A stretch of DNA of 64,000 nucleotides from the NCBI GenBank assembly GCA_963722665.1, contig CAVRNW010000042.1:1-64000 (forward strand), in the 5' to 3' direction. The position numbers were made by a program, and so were the translations under genes. Positions 46,729 through 55,755 of the stretch are shown here, in pieces. Origin of the DNA: Site-B1 sp963722665. Lineage in GTDB: Bacteria > Bacteroidota > Bacteroidia > Flavobacteriales > Flavobacteriaceae. The notes under the pieces are model-generated. The model was not told the origin of the DNA. It saw nothing but the letters and a program-made list of their open reading frames with translations, and ran no database searches. Numbering within the stretch: position 1 is the first letter of the stretch; each line of letters begins with the position of its first letter.

Positions 46729-46762
46729 AAAAAAATCCTAAACAGTAAGTCTAGGATTTTTT
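46729..46762 (-). terminator. Terminator of the tRNA-Phe gene
   Basis: AAAAAATCCTA and TAGGATTTTTT arms lie directly after the tRNA 3' end on the minus strand; the symmetrical A/T flanks also allow function for the plus-strand gene upstream. Confidence 0.75.
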
Positions 46763-46763
46763 G

Positions 46764-46836
<73 letters not shown>

Positions 46837-46844
46837 AGTCTCTT

Positions 46845-46860
46845 CCCGATAGCTATCGGG
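46845..46860. repeat. Palindrome CCCGATAGCTATCGGG in the tRNA-Phe leader
   Basis: A perfect 16-base palindrome of the same family as CCCGATAGAAATCGGG at 26585-26600. It lies between the tRNA promoter and the tRNA and would be in the precursor RNA. Confidence 0.85.
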
Positions 46861-46870
46861 ATTGAGGTTG

Positions 46871-46901
46871 CAAATATATATTCAATTTTATTATCCGCAA
46901 A
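46871..46901 (-). promoter_or_regulatory. Bacteroidota-type promoter of tRNA-Phe
   Basis: On the minus strand a -33 TTTG (46898-46901) is followed after 19 bases by TATATTTG (46871-46878). Both match the Bacteroidota consensus. Confidence 0.7.
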
Positions 46902-47040
46902 ACAAAACCAGATAAAAATGGTCTATTCTGTATTTCAACATATTATATAAAAATATAATGTTGTCCGGTATTAATTTAATTTAAGAATGGAACATAAATA
47001 TTACATCTCATTTTGTAAATTTACCGCAATTCCGGGACAA

Positions 47041-47772
47041 ATGAACCTAATTATTGATGTAGGAAATACCAACGTTAAACTAGCTGTTTATAATGGTAAA
47101 AATATAGTGCATAAGGAGGTGATTAAATCTTCACAACTATTGTCTACATTAAAAAATATTAAAAAAGAATATCCTTCCCTGGATAATGCCATCCTTTCAT
47201 CTGTAGGTAAGTTAAAGGAAACCTTATTGAAAAAGATCCAATCGCAAATAAACCTTCTGGTATTGGATTCTACAGTAAAACTGCCTTTTACAAACCTGTA
47301 TCAAACACCTGAAACACTTGGTGCCGACAGAATCGCTTTGGTAAGTGCTTCGGCGATGAGCTATCCAAATAAAAATGTATTGATCATAGACGCAGGAACA
47401 TGCATAACTTATGATTTCATTACTCACGAAAACAATTATTTAGGAGGCGCTATTTCTCCGGGAATTAGATTGAGATATGAATCACTTCATGATCTGACCG
47501 CTAACCTGCCATTATTGACTATAAAACAGCCAAAAAATATTATTGGCACAAACACGCAGGAGTCTATCCATTCAGGCGTAATAAATGGTGTTTTAAATGA
47601 AATTAATGGTGTGATTCATGAATATGAACAAGAATTTAAAGAATTAACAGTTATTTTAACAGGAGGAGACGCAGATTTTTTGTCAAAGCAATTAAAAAGT
47701 AGCATATTTGCGAACTCAAATTTCCTTTTAGAGGGTTTAAACTATATTTTAGAATACAATTTAGGTAAATGA
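47041..47772 (+). CDS. coaX: Type III pantothenate kinase
   Basis: A 243-residue ASKHA-fold kinase: LIIDVGNTNVKLAVYN (phosphate 1), ETLGADRIALVSA, LIIDAGTCITYDFI (phosphate 2) and VILTGGDADFL (adenosine). It phosphorylates pantothenate in the first step of CoA synthesis. The ATG at 47041 is chosen because the core motif follows within a few residues; a start at 46987 would add an unlikely tail. It overlaps the next gene by 4 bases. Confidence 0.92.
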   Translation: MNLIIDVGNTNVKLAVYNGKNIVHKEVIKSSQLLSTLKNIKKEYPSLDNAILSSVGKLKETLLKKIQSQINLLVLDSTVKLPFTNLYQTPETLGADRIALVSASAMSYPNKNVLIIDAGTCITYDFITHENNYLGGAISPGIRLRYESLHDLTANLPLLTIKQPKNIIGTNTQESIHSGVINGVLNEINGVIHEYEQEFKELTVILTGGDADFLSKQLKSSIFANSNFLLEGLNYILEYNLGK

Positions 47773-49070
47773 TCAAAAAACTTTTATTTGTTTTAATTGC
47801 TTTAGTGGCATTTAATTCTCAAGCCCAGGAAGGCACTACTTCACCGTATTCGTTCTATGGAATAGGAAGTCTGAAATTTAAAGGAACAGTTGAAAATAGA
47901 AGTATGGGAGGCTTAAGTGTTTACACTGATAGCATACACATAAATTTAAAAAATCCAGCATCATATGCAGGCTTGAATTTGTCATCTTTTGGAGGTACTA
48001 ACAGACCTGTGAAGTTTACAGTTGGAGGTAGTCATAATTCCCTTAAATTGATTACGGATGATTCTGAAGACAAAACAGCCACTACTACATTTGATTATTT
48101 AGCCCTTGCAATCCCGATGGGAAAATTTGGATTTGGTATTGGATTGTTACCATATACTGCCGTAGGCTATAAATTGGAATCATTTGATGGAGATAATATT
48201 ACAAACAGATATCGAGGTGAAGGAGGTTTAAATAAGGTCTTGCTGTCACTTGGTTATCAACTTACCAATGATTTGAGTATTGGTGTAGATGCCAATTATG
48301 ATTTTGGAAACATAAGGAACAGTTCAATTGTTTTTCTATATGATAACGATGGAAACCTGGCTCAATATCAATCAAGAGAAGAGAACAGGTCCGATCTTAG
48401 CGGGTTGAATTATAATTTCGGTCTATCTTATAAAAAAATGATTAGTCCTAAGCTGGAATTGATCACTGGTATAACATATGCTCCGGAGTTCAATCTTTCA
48501 TCTGCGAATCAAAGGGCATTTTCCTCAATATCGATCAATGCTTTCACGGGCACAGAGACTGTCCAACAAACTATAGATGATACCTTATCGGAAAATGAAA
48601 AGGAAACCGATTTGACAATCCCTTCAAAATTTTCATTTGGTGCAGGTCTTGGACAACCTAAAAAATGGTTTTTAGGTGCGGAATATTCGTCTCAAAATAC
48701 AAGTGAATTCTATAATGATTTTCTTGGCTCTTCAGGTTCTGTCTATGAAGATGGTTCTACAATTAGTATTGGAGGGTTTTTTATACCTAATTATAAATCT
48801 TTGACAAGTTACTGGAAACGAGTCGTTTATAGAGCAGGAGTGAAAATAGAAAACACCGGATTGAATATCAATTCTGAATCAATTAATGAGTTTGGCATAT
48901 CTTTTGGAGTAGGCTTACCAGTTGGAAGTGTTTTCTCCAATACAAATTTCGGATTTGAAATAGGAAAAAGAGGCACTACCAACAAAAATTTAATACAAGA
49001 AAATTTTGTAAACTTTCAATTAAGCTTATCTTTAAATGATAGATGGTTTGAAAGAAGAAAATATGACTAA
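47769..49070 (+). CDS. Outer membrane beta-barrel protein
   Basis: A 433-residue protein with a signal peptide (LLFVLIALVAFNSQAQ) and a strand-rich barrel typical of flavobacterial FadL-like or uncharacterised outer membrane proteins: SPYSFYGIGSLKFKG and NRSMGGLSVYTDSI at the start, GISFGVGLPVGSVFSNTNFG near the end. It lies between coaX and the TPR gene in a gene order I know from other flavobacteria. Its role is unknown. Confidence 0.75.
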   Translation: MIKKLLFVLIALVAFNSQAQEGTTSPYSFYGIGSLKFKGTVENRSMGGLSVYTDSIHINLKNPASYAGLNLSSFGGTNRPVKFTVGGSHNSLKLITDDSEDKTATTTFDYLALAIPMGKFGFGIGLLPYTAVGYKLESFDGDNITNRYRGEGGLNKVLLSLGYQLTNDLSIGVDANYDFGNIRNSSIVFLYDNDGNLAQYQSREENRSDLSGLNYNFGLSYKKMISPKLELITGITYAPEFNLSSANQRAFSSISINAFTGTETVQQTIDDTLSENEKETDLTIPSKFSFGAGLGQPKKWFLGAEYSSQNTSEFYNDFLGSSGSVYEDGSTISIGGFFIPNYKSLTSYWKRVVYRAGVKIENTGLNINSESINEFGISFGVGLPVGSVFSNTNFGFEIGKRGTTNKNLIQENFVNFQLSLSLNDRWFERRKYD

Positions 49071-49089
49071 TATCTTAAAATTTAATATT

Positions 49090-50469
49090 ATGAAGACGAA
49101 AATTACATTATTAGCACTTCTGTTTTTAGGACTAAACTTTGGATTTGCTCAACAGGATGAGGAATGTATGACGAATTTATCAATTTTTAGTGAGTACGTA
49201 AAATCTAAAAATTATGACGCAGCTTATGAACCATGGATGTCCGTTAGAAATAAATGTCCAAAATTCAATAAAGCTATTTATGTATATGGTGAAAGAATTT
49301 TAAAGGACAAGATAGACAATTCAGCAGGAGCCGAGAAAACAGCGTATCTTAATGATCTAATGAAACTGTGGGAAGAAAAAGCTGAACATTATCCTAATGA
49401 TGTTAAAAAAGGAGAACTTATTGCAGATGAAGCTCAACTCATGTACGATGAAAAACAACTTTTAGGAAAATCTGATCTGGAGATCTATAATACGTTTGAT
49501 AAAGCATTCCGTGAAGATGCCGCATCATTTACGAATCCAAAAGGCTTATATACATACTTTTCTTTAATGGTTGATCTGTTTGATAAAGGTCAAAAACCGG
49601 CTCAGGACCTGTTTAATAAATATGATGATATTGTTGAAAAAATAGATTCTGAGATCAAAAATTATACAACTAATTTAAACAAATTGGTTGTCAAGGAAGA
49701 GGCAGGGACAGAATTGACAAAGAAAGAAGAAAAATATAGAAGTTATTATGAAAGTTATTTAAGTGCCTATGATAAGGTTTCTGGTAGTATTGATTCTAAA
49801 TTGGGTAGCAGGGCAAATTGTGACAACTTGATTCCTCTTTATAAAAAGGATTTTGAATCAAACAAAAATAACGGTATATGGTTAAAGAGAGCTGTTAATA
49901 GGATGGCATCAAAAGAATGTACTGACGATCCGTTATTCTTTAAACTCGTCAATGCATATCATAATACCAATCCTTCAGCAGATACTGCGTATTACTTAGG
50001 TTACTTAAAAGACAAGGAAGGCAGAACAAGTGAAGCTATATCTTTCTATAATCAAGCAATTGATCTGCAACCGGATTCTTTTGAAAAATCTAAAATCTTA
50101 TATAAGATTGGTGATAAATTGAGAAAGAACGGGAACTATTCAGGAGCTAGAAATTATTACTATAAAGCATTAAAGGAAAATCCTTCAATGGGTAAAGTAT
50201 ACTTAGTGGTAGGACAAATGTATGCCAGTAGTGCTAATAGTTGTGGTGATGATAACTTCACTAAACGAGCAGTGTATTGGAAAGCCGCAGAGGAATCCAG
50301 AAAAGCCGGTCGGGTTGATAGTAATTTATCCAGTACGGCAGCAAAACAAGCCGCCAACTACGAGGCAAAAGCACCTAGTAAAAGTGAGATCTTTGCAAAA
50401 GGAAATGCAGGAGAGACAATAAGTTTTAAGTGTTGGGTTGGAGGCAGTGTTAGAGTGCCAAACATATAA
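49090..50469 (+). CDS. Exported TPR protein
   Basis: The ATG at 49090 leads straight into a signal peptide, ITLLALLFLGLNFGFAQ; the ATG at 49063 would overlap the previous gene. The 459-residue protein has TPR units in its C-terminal half (AYYLGYLKDKEGRTSEAISF, ILYKIGDKLRKNGNYSGARN) and likely acts as a periplasmic scaffold. The stop overlaps the lptC start by one base, which hints at a role near LPS or outer membrane biogenesis. Confidence 0.78.
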   Translation: MKTKITLLALLFLGLNFGFAQQDEECMTNLSIFSEYVKSKNYDAAYEPWMSVRNKCPKFNKAIYVYGERILKDKIDNSAGAEKTAYLNDLMKLWEEKAEHYPNDVKKGELIADEAQLMYDEKQLLGKSDLEIYNTFDKAFREDAASFTNPKGLYTYFSLMVDLFDKGQKPAQDLFNKYDDIVEKIDSEIKNYTTNLNKLVVKEEAGTELTKKEEKYRSYYESYLSAYDKVSGSIDSKLGSRANCDNLIPLYKKDFESNKNNGIWLKRAVNRMASKECTDDPLFFKLVNAYHNTNPSADTAYYLGYLKDKEGRTSEAISFYNQAIDLQPDSFEKSKILYKIGDKLRKNGNYSGARNYYYKALKENPSMGKVYLVVGQMYASSANSCGDDNFTKRAVYWKAAEESRKAGRVDSNLSSTAAKQAANYEAKAPSKSEIFAKGNAGETISFKCWVGGSVRVPNI

Positions 50470-51023
50470 TGAAATTAAATTTAAAGAAAATACTTCAAGG
50501 CATGGTCACAGTTTTAACTGTGACTTTGTTTTTTTGTTGTGAAAGTAATTTTAAAGAAGTTCAGCAAATTGGGATTTCTCAAAATGAACCAATAGGCATT
50601 GCTGAAAATATCAATTTAAAATATACAGATTCCGGTAAAGTGCAAGCACACTTGATAAGCGATAAAATGTACGATTATAGTAATTTGGACTTTCCATACT
50701 CCGAGTTTACTGAAGGAATTACACTGGATTTGTATGATTCAAATAATCAAAAAAGTACCATTATATCGGATTATGCTATCGTTTACGACAAAACAAATTT
50801 AATAGACTTGATTGGGAATGTGGTATTAACGACTCATGATGGCAAACGACTAGATGCTCAACAATTATATTTTGATCAGGAAAAAGAATGGCTGTTTACA
50901 AATAAACCGGTTAAATTTGCTGACAATGAGCAAATAATCAATGGCAATGGGTTCGATTCTAATATGGATTTTACAAAGTCAAGAGTATTAGAAATCACAG
51001 GAATTGTTTATCTTGACGAATAA
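50469..51023 (+). CDS. lptC: LptC-type LPS export protein
   Basis: A 184-residue protein with an N-terminal lipoprotein signal or anchor (VTLFFCCESN) and the LptC/OstA jelly-roll fold: LKYTDSGKVQAHLISDKMYDY, SDYAIVYDKTNLIDLIGNVV and LDAQQLYFDQEKEWLFT. LptC passes lipopolysaccharide from the inner membrane LptBFG complex to LptA. Here it is co-transcribed with a TPR gene upstream and a CorC-like gene downstream. Confidence 0.85.
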   Translation: MKLNLKKILQGMVTVLTVTLFFCCESNFKEVQQIGISQNEPIGIAENINLKYTDSGKVQAHLISDKMYDYSNLDFPYSEFTEGITLDLYDSNNQKSTIISDYAIVYDKTNLIDLIGNVVLTTHDGKRLDAQQLYFDQEKEWLFTNKPVKFADNEQIINGNGFDSNMDFTKSRVLEITGIVYLDE

Positions 51024-51055
51024 TTAATCAGCTTTATTTATAATTTTTTAAAAAC

Positions 51056-51250
51056 ATGAAACTATTAGGTTTTTTTCAATATGTATATCTGGTTTTTGCA
51101 GTACTTTTTTTGTACGATGCTTACACGCAATGGTCCAATGACAATGGAAGCAGGGCATTAATGTCTTTATTGCTTGCGGCATTAGCAATTTTTATTTTCT
51201 TTTTCAGAAAACGATTCAGAAAGAAATTCGAAGACAAGAACAAACAGTAA
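51056..51250 (+). CDS. Small membrane protein
   Basis: A 64-residue protein with two membrane helices (FFQYVYLVFAVLFLYDAY and ALMSLLLAALAIFIFFF) and a basic tail. It stands 3 bases before the CorC-like gene and 32 after lptC, so it belongs to the same unit. No function is known to me. Confidence 0.7.
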   Translation: MKLLGFFQYVYLVFAVLFLYDAYTQWSNDNGSRALMSLLLAALAIFIFFFRKRFRKKFEDKNKQ

Positions 51251-51253
51251 AAT

Positions 51254-52543
51254 ATGCATATAGATATAGTAATTATAATTGTATCGTTACTTCTTTCAGC
51301 CTTTTTTTCAGGAATGGAAATTGCTTATGTATCTTCCAACAAAATACATATTGAAATTGAAAAAAAGCAAAATGACTTCATTGCAAAGATCCTCACTAAT
51401 TTAACCAAAAAGCCCTCGAAGTTTATGGCGACCATGCTTATTGGTAACAATATTGCATTAGTTGTTTATGGATTTTTTATGGGTGATCTTTTGATGAAAT
51501 GGTTTGAATCATTGTTGCCTTCATCAAGTGGATTTATCAACGCAGCCCTAACAGATTTTAACTTGTTGTCCCAAACCATAATATCTACATTAATCATTCT
51601 GTTTACTGCCGAGTTTTTACCAAAAGTATTTTTTCAGGTGTATTCCAACACACTCATTAAATTTTTTGCCGTTCCGGCATATGTTTTCTATTTATTTTTT
51701 GGTATCATATCTAATTTTGTGATGTGGATTACAAATGTGATACTCAGGAAATTCTTCAAAACAGAAGGAGATAACGTTCAGCTTGCATTTACAAAAATTG
51801 AATTGGGTAATTATATTAGTGAACAAATGGAATCTGTTGAAGAAAGTGATAATGTTGATTCTGAAATACAAATATTTCAAAATGCCTTGGAGTTTTCTGA
51901 AGTAAAGGCGCGTGAGATCATGGTTCCCAGGACAGAAATAACGGCAGTTGAGCTGCATGAAAACCCAAACACATTAAGTTCTATATTTACAGACACAGGT
52001 TATTCAAAAATACTGGTTTATAAAGATACGATCGATGATATTTTAGGATACATTCATTCCTTTGAATTATTTAAAAGACCAAAAACGATCAAGTCCATAA
52101 TTCTTCCCGTTGAATTTGTTCCAGAGACTATGCTGATCAAGGATATATTAAATAATCTTACTAAAAAAAGAAAAAGTATTGCAGTAGTATTGGATGAATA
52201 TGGTGGAACTGCAGGAATATTGACTGTTGAAGATATAGTAGAAGAGTTATTTGGCGAGATTGAGGATGAGCATGATACAGTTGAACTTATTGAGGAAAAA
52301 ATTGATGAAAAAAATTATAAATTATCAGCACGTCTTGAGGTTGATTACATCAACGAAACATATAAATTAAATCTACCTGATGATGAAAATTATGAAACAA
52401 TTGGAGGTCTCATCTTAAATCATTTCGAGAAGATACCCGTGAAGGGGGACCAGGTTACAATAGATGGTTTTCAATTTACAATCCTTGAGGTTTCAAATAC
52501 AAAGGTAGAACTTGTTCATCTTGAAATTAATGACAAGCAATAA
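51254..52543 (+). CDS. CNNM/CorC-family transporter (HlyC/CorC type)
   Basis: A 429-residue protein: an N-terminal DUF21/CNNM membrane domain (about residues 1-190, with AFFSGMEIAYVSSNKIHIE), two CBS domains (about 205-330, VPRTEITAVELHENPNTLS and VVLDEYGGTAGILTVEDIVE) and a C-terminal CorC domain (about 345-425). Such proteins are linked to magnesium or cobalt efflux and, in some flavobacteria, to gliding (GldE). The genomic context here does not match gldD-gldE. Confidence 0.87.
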   Translation: MHIDIVIIIVSLLLSAFFSGMEIAYVSSNKIHIEIEKKQNDFIAKILTNLTKKPSKFMATMLIGNNIALVVYGFFMGDLLMKWFESLLPSSSGFINAALTDFNLLSQTIISTLIILFTAEFLPKVFFQVYSNTLIKFFAVPAYVFYLFFGIISNFVMWITNVILRKFFKTEGDNVQLAFTKIELGNYISEQMESVEESDNVDSEIQIFQNALEFSEVKAREIMVPRTEITAVELHENPNTLSSIFTDTGYSKILVYKDTIDDILGYIHSFELFKRPKTIKSIILPVEFVPETMLIKDILNNLTKKRKSIAVVLDEYGGTAGILTVEDIVEELFGEIEDEHDTVELIEEKIDEKNYKLSARLEVDYINETYKLNLPDDENYETIGGLILNHFEKIPVKGDQVTIDGFQFTILEVSNTKVELVHLEINDKQ

Positions 52544-52638
52544 TTCCTGTTTTTTAACTTAATTAATGTCTTTACTCCTTTTATTATTAATTATAAAATG
52601 GTATTTTCGCGCACAATATTTTAACAACAATTTACCCA

Positions 52639-54795
52639 ATGGCAGTTTTAAATAAAATTAGACAACGCTCACTTTTCTTGATAATAGTTATTGCCTTAGC
52701 TCTTTTTTCATTCGTTTTGGCAGATCTGTTTAAAAACAGTGGGGCTTTAACCAGTAAATCTCAAAATATTATTGCCACAATTAACGGAGTGGATATTTCC
52801 CGGGAAGATTTTTTACGCCAGGTTGAAGGAGTTCAAAGACAGTTAGGACCTTCAGCTTCTAGTTCTCAGGCAATGAACAGAGTATGGGATAGAGAAGTTC
52901 GTCGTGTTATTATGGAAAACCAATTTGATGAATTAGGTTTTACCGTTGAAAATGAACAAATGAAAGAACTTATAAAGACACGATATGGCCAGGATCCTAC
53001 TTTTTTAAATGAAGATGGTGTTTTTGATGAAGGGAAACTAAACGAGTTTTTAGCCAATTTAAAGGCAAATGCTAAATCTGACGCAAATAGTCAGGCACTG
53101 TATAACCAGTGGCTGGAAACAGAAGCTAATTTAGCGATATCGGCCAAAGAACAGGCCTATTATAACATGGTAAAGGCAGGAGTTACTGCCACAGTTGCTG
53201 AAGGTAAAATGGAACACGAATTAGAAAACAATAAAGTAGATTTAAAATTTGTTCAAATTCCTTACAGCTCAATTATTGATAGCACCATTACTGTTAGCAA
53301 ATCTGAAATAAGTGATTATATAAAGAAACATCCAAAGGAGTTTGAAGTAGAAGCTACCAGAAATATAAATTATGTTCTTTTTATAGAAGAAGCAACACTT
53401 GGGGATGAGAATGCGATTAAAGAAGAGTTGATCGAATTATTGACCGATAGAGTGGAATATAATGAAGTCACCAAATCTAACGATACTATTACAGGTTTTT
53501 CAAAAGTAGTGAATAATGAAAGCTTTGTTAACGTAATTGCGGGTTCTGATATTAAATATGACAATAGGTTTTTATTCAAAAAAGATATTCCTGTTACCTA
53601 TGCCGACAGTGTGTTTAATTTAAACAAAGGCGAAGTATATGGTCCTTACAAGGACGCAGGTTATTATAAACTCACCAAACTGGTTGATGTAACCCAATTA
53701 CCGGATTCAGTGAAAGCGAGGCATATATTAATTCCTTTTGTTGGTGCAGCCAGTGCAGATCCTGTAAAAGTTACGCAAACAGAAGCTGAAGCAAAAGTGA
53801 CTGCAGATAGTTTAGCCACTATATTAAAAAAGAACCGATCAAAGTTTTCAGGATTTGTTAAGGAGTTCTCCTCAGATCAGGGAAGTATTGAAAAGGAAGG
53901 TCGTTATGATTGGTATACATACAATACTATGGTATCGGAATTCAGGGACTTTACTTTTAAAGGTAAAACAGGAGATCTGGGAGTAGTAAAAACAGCTTAT
54001 GGATTTCATATTATAGAAATAGAAGGACAAAAGAATGATCAAAGAGTTGTTAAACTAGCTACTATTGCGAGAAAGATTCAGCCTTCAGAACAAACAATTG
54101 ATGATGTATTTACCAATACATCTAAATTTGAAATAGCAATTGAAAAAGCCGATTTACAGGAAGTAGCAAAAGAAAACAATTATGTAGTTCGTCCGGTGAA
54201 TGGTATAAAACTGTTGCAAGAAAATATTCCGGGAGTCGGTGATCAGCGTTCCATTGTTAAGTGGGCATTTGAAGATGAAAGAAAAGTTGGTGACACAGAT
54301 AGATTTAATCTTCCTGGAGGAGGTTATGTGGTGATTCAGTTATCTGCAATAAATAAAAAAGGACTTATGAATGTAGAGGATGCATCAGCAACTGTACTAC
54401 CTATTGTAAGAAAGAAGAAAAAAGCAGAACAGATCATGAATAGTGTTAAGGCTACAACAGTTCAGGGAGTTGCTGACGAGCATAATCAATCTGTTAGAAC
54501 GGCATTAGCAGTCAATATGAAGAATCCAACACTTTCAGGAGCAGGTCGGGAACCTAAAGTAGTAGGTGCTGCTTTTGGTTTGAAAGAAGGTGCAACATCT
54601 AGCTTAATTGAAGGAAATAATGGTGTATACATGTTGGAGGTTACAAAAAGTACTCCAGCTGTCAAGTTGGATAATTACCAGGCTATGGCCAATCAAATTA
54701 CATCCAGCCGAATGACATCTGTTAATTCGTCATTGTTCAACGCACTTAAATCGGCAGCTGAAATAGAAGATAACAGAGCACAAACTGTACAGTAA
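52639..54795 (+). CDS. SurA/PpiD-like peptidyl-prolyl isomerase
   Basis: A 718-residue periplasmic chaperone anchored by one N-terminal helix (LFLIIVIALALFSFVLADLF). A SurA-N-like domain follows (ATINGVDISREDFLRQVEGV), then a parvulin domain (about residues 355-475, SVKARHILIPFVG, VKEFSSDQGS and TAYGFHIIEIEG) and a further C-terminal region. It assists folding of outer membrane proteins in the periplasm. It is the last gene of this block and ends at a terminator. Confidence 0.88.
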   Translation: MAVLNKIRQRSLFLIIVIALALFSFVLADLFKNSGALTSKSQNIIATINGVDISREDFLRQVEGVQRQLGPSASSSQAMNRVWDREVRRVIMENQFDELGFTVENEQMKELIKTRYGQDPTFLNEDGVFDEGKLNEFLANLKANAKSDANSQALYNQWLETEANLAISAKEQAYYNMVKAGVTATVAEGKMEHELENNKVDLKFVQIPYSSIIDSTITVSKSEISDYIKKHPKEFEVEATRNINYVLFIEEATLGDENAIKEELIELLTDRVEYNEVTKSNDTITGFSKVVNNESFVNVIAGSDIKYDNRFLFKKDIPVTYADSVFNLNKGEVYGPYKDAGYYKLTKLVDVTQLPDSVKARHILIPFVGAASADPVKVTQTEAEAKVTADSLATILKKNRSKFSGFVKEFSSDQGSIEKEGRYDWYTYNTMVSEFRDFTFKGKTGDLGVVKTAYGFHIIEIEGQKNDQRVVKLATIARKIQPSEQTIDDVFTNTSKFEIAIEKADLQEVAKENNYVVRPVNGIKLLQENIPGVGDQRSIVKWAFEDERKVGDTDRFNLPGGGYVVIQLSAINKKGLMNVEDASATVLPIVRKKKKAEQIMNSVKATTVQGVADEHNQSVRTALAVNMKNPTLSGAGREPKVVGAAFGLKEGATSSLIEGNNGVYMLEVTKSTPAVKLDNYQAMANQITSSRMTSVNSSLFNALKSAAEIEDNRAQTVQ

Positions 54796-54811
54796 ATATT
54801 ATAATTCACAT

Positions 54812-54847
54812 AAAAAAACCCTTTTGAGATATCAAAAGGGTTTTTTT
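54812..54847. terminator. Bidirectional terminator between PpiD-like and GYDIA kinase genes
   Basis: A stem of AAAAAACCCTTTTGA/TCAAAAGGGTTTTTT with a GATA loop stands between convergent genes and has A and T flanks on both strands. Confidence 0.88.
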
Positions 54848-55754
54848 ATATTAGCATGTCTTCAAAACTTAAAATTGTAGGATATCCTCTGTTCTTAAAA
54901 TAGTTCATATCCTCTAAATTTCCGGTTGCCAGAATAAAGTCTCCACCCCATGCCCCAAGGCTCTTGATGGTTCCTTTGTAATCTTTAAACAGAGTTTCTT
55001 TAACGGATTTTATTCCGATAATATCAGAGATCATTTTTTCATGATCAGTGATCAGCGACTCAAATTCATTTAAACCTGAACAGTTTAAAATCTGAGTAGT
55101 CAATTTACTTACAGCTGATATTTTAGTTTTGATTAGTTTTTTCCTTTTGTTATAAGTTGAAATACCTTTTCTGCTATCCTGTTTTTTGTTAAGATGGATG
55201 AAAAACAAATGGTCACTGAACTCAGGATTAAAATCAACAGGTTTGATTTGTCTGCTTTTTCTCTTTAACTGATAGGTAATAGCTGAATTATTTTGAGCAC
55301 AAGCAATATCATATCCGCTACCACCAAAGGTCATGTCTAAAAGTTTGTAAGCGTTAACATTTGCCCAGTTGGCGATATTATTTATAAGCGTTGATGAGCT
55401 GCCTAATCCCCATGATCTGGGAAATTCTAATTTAGTAGTAATATGATATCCCGTATCAGAATTTAGAAAATCAGGATTCAAACTTTTAGCGGCATTCAAT
55501 ATATCTGCCAGTCTGATGGATACATCATTTTTTTGTATAGTCTTGATCTTTGTTTTGTTTAAAAAAAACGAACCCTCAAACCATGTTTTTCCGGTCTCAT
55601 CTATGCTTTTCCAAAACAGCTTGGGTTCATTGATCGGTTTCACAATTAAGGATTGACCAAATTTTGCAGGAACTGCAAGGGCTAGGGCACCATCCAGAAC
55701 AACATATTCACCGGTTATCAATAATTTTCCTCTACTGTAAAAGGTCTTCATCAA
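54846..55754 (-). CDS. GYDIA-family GHMP kinase (probable mevalonate pathway kinase)
   Basis: A 302-residue GHMP kinase: FYSRGKLLITGEYVVLDGA, the ATP loop PRSWGLGSSSTLINN and the family signature GGSGYDIACA. It is immediately downstream of HMG-CoA reductase with a 1-base gap. A phosphomevalonate kinase is otherwise missing from this window, so this family is a good candidate for that step; direct proof is lacking. Confidence 0.82.
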   Translation of the reverse strand: MMKTFYSRGKLLITGEYVVLDGALALAVPAKFGQSLIVKPINEPKLFWKSIDETGKTWFEGSFFLNKTKIKTIQKNDVSIRLADILNAAKSLNPDFLNSDTGYHITTKLEFPRSWGLGSSSTLINNIANWANVNAYKLLDMTFGGSGYDIACAQNNSAITYQLKRKSRQIKPVDFNPEFSDHLFFIHLNKKQDSRKGISTYNKRKKLIKTKISAVSKLTTQILNCSGLNEFESLITDHEKMISDIIGIKSVKETLFKDYKGTIKSLGAWGGDFILATGNLEDMNYFKNRGYPTILSFEDMLI

Positions 55755-55755
55755 A

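Noticed and set aside
51254..52543. CorC-like gene as the gliding gene gldE
   Set aside because: The neighbours (lptC, PpiD-like) do not match the gldD-gldE context, and the sequence alone does not separate the two.
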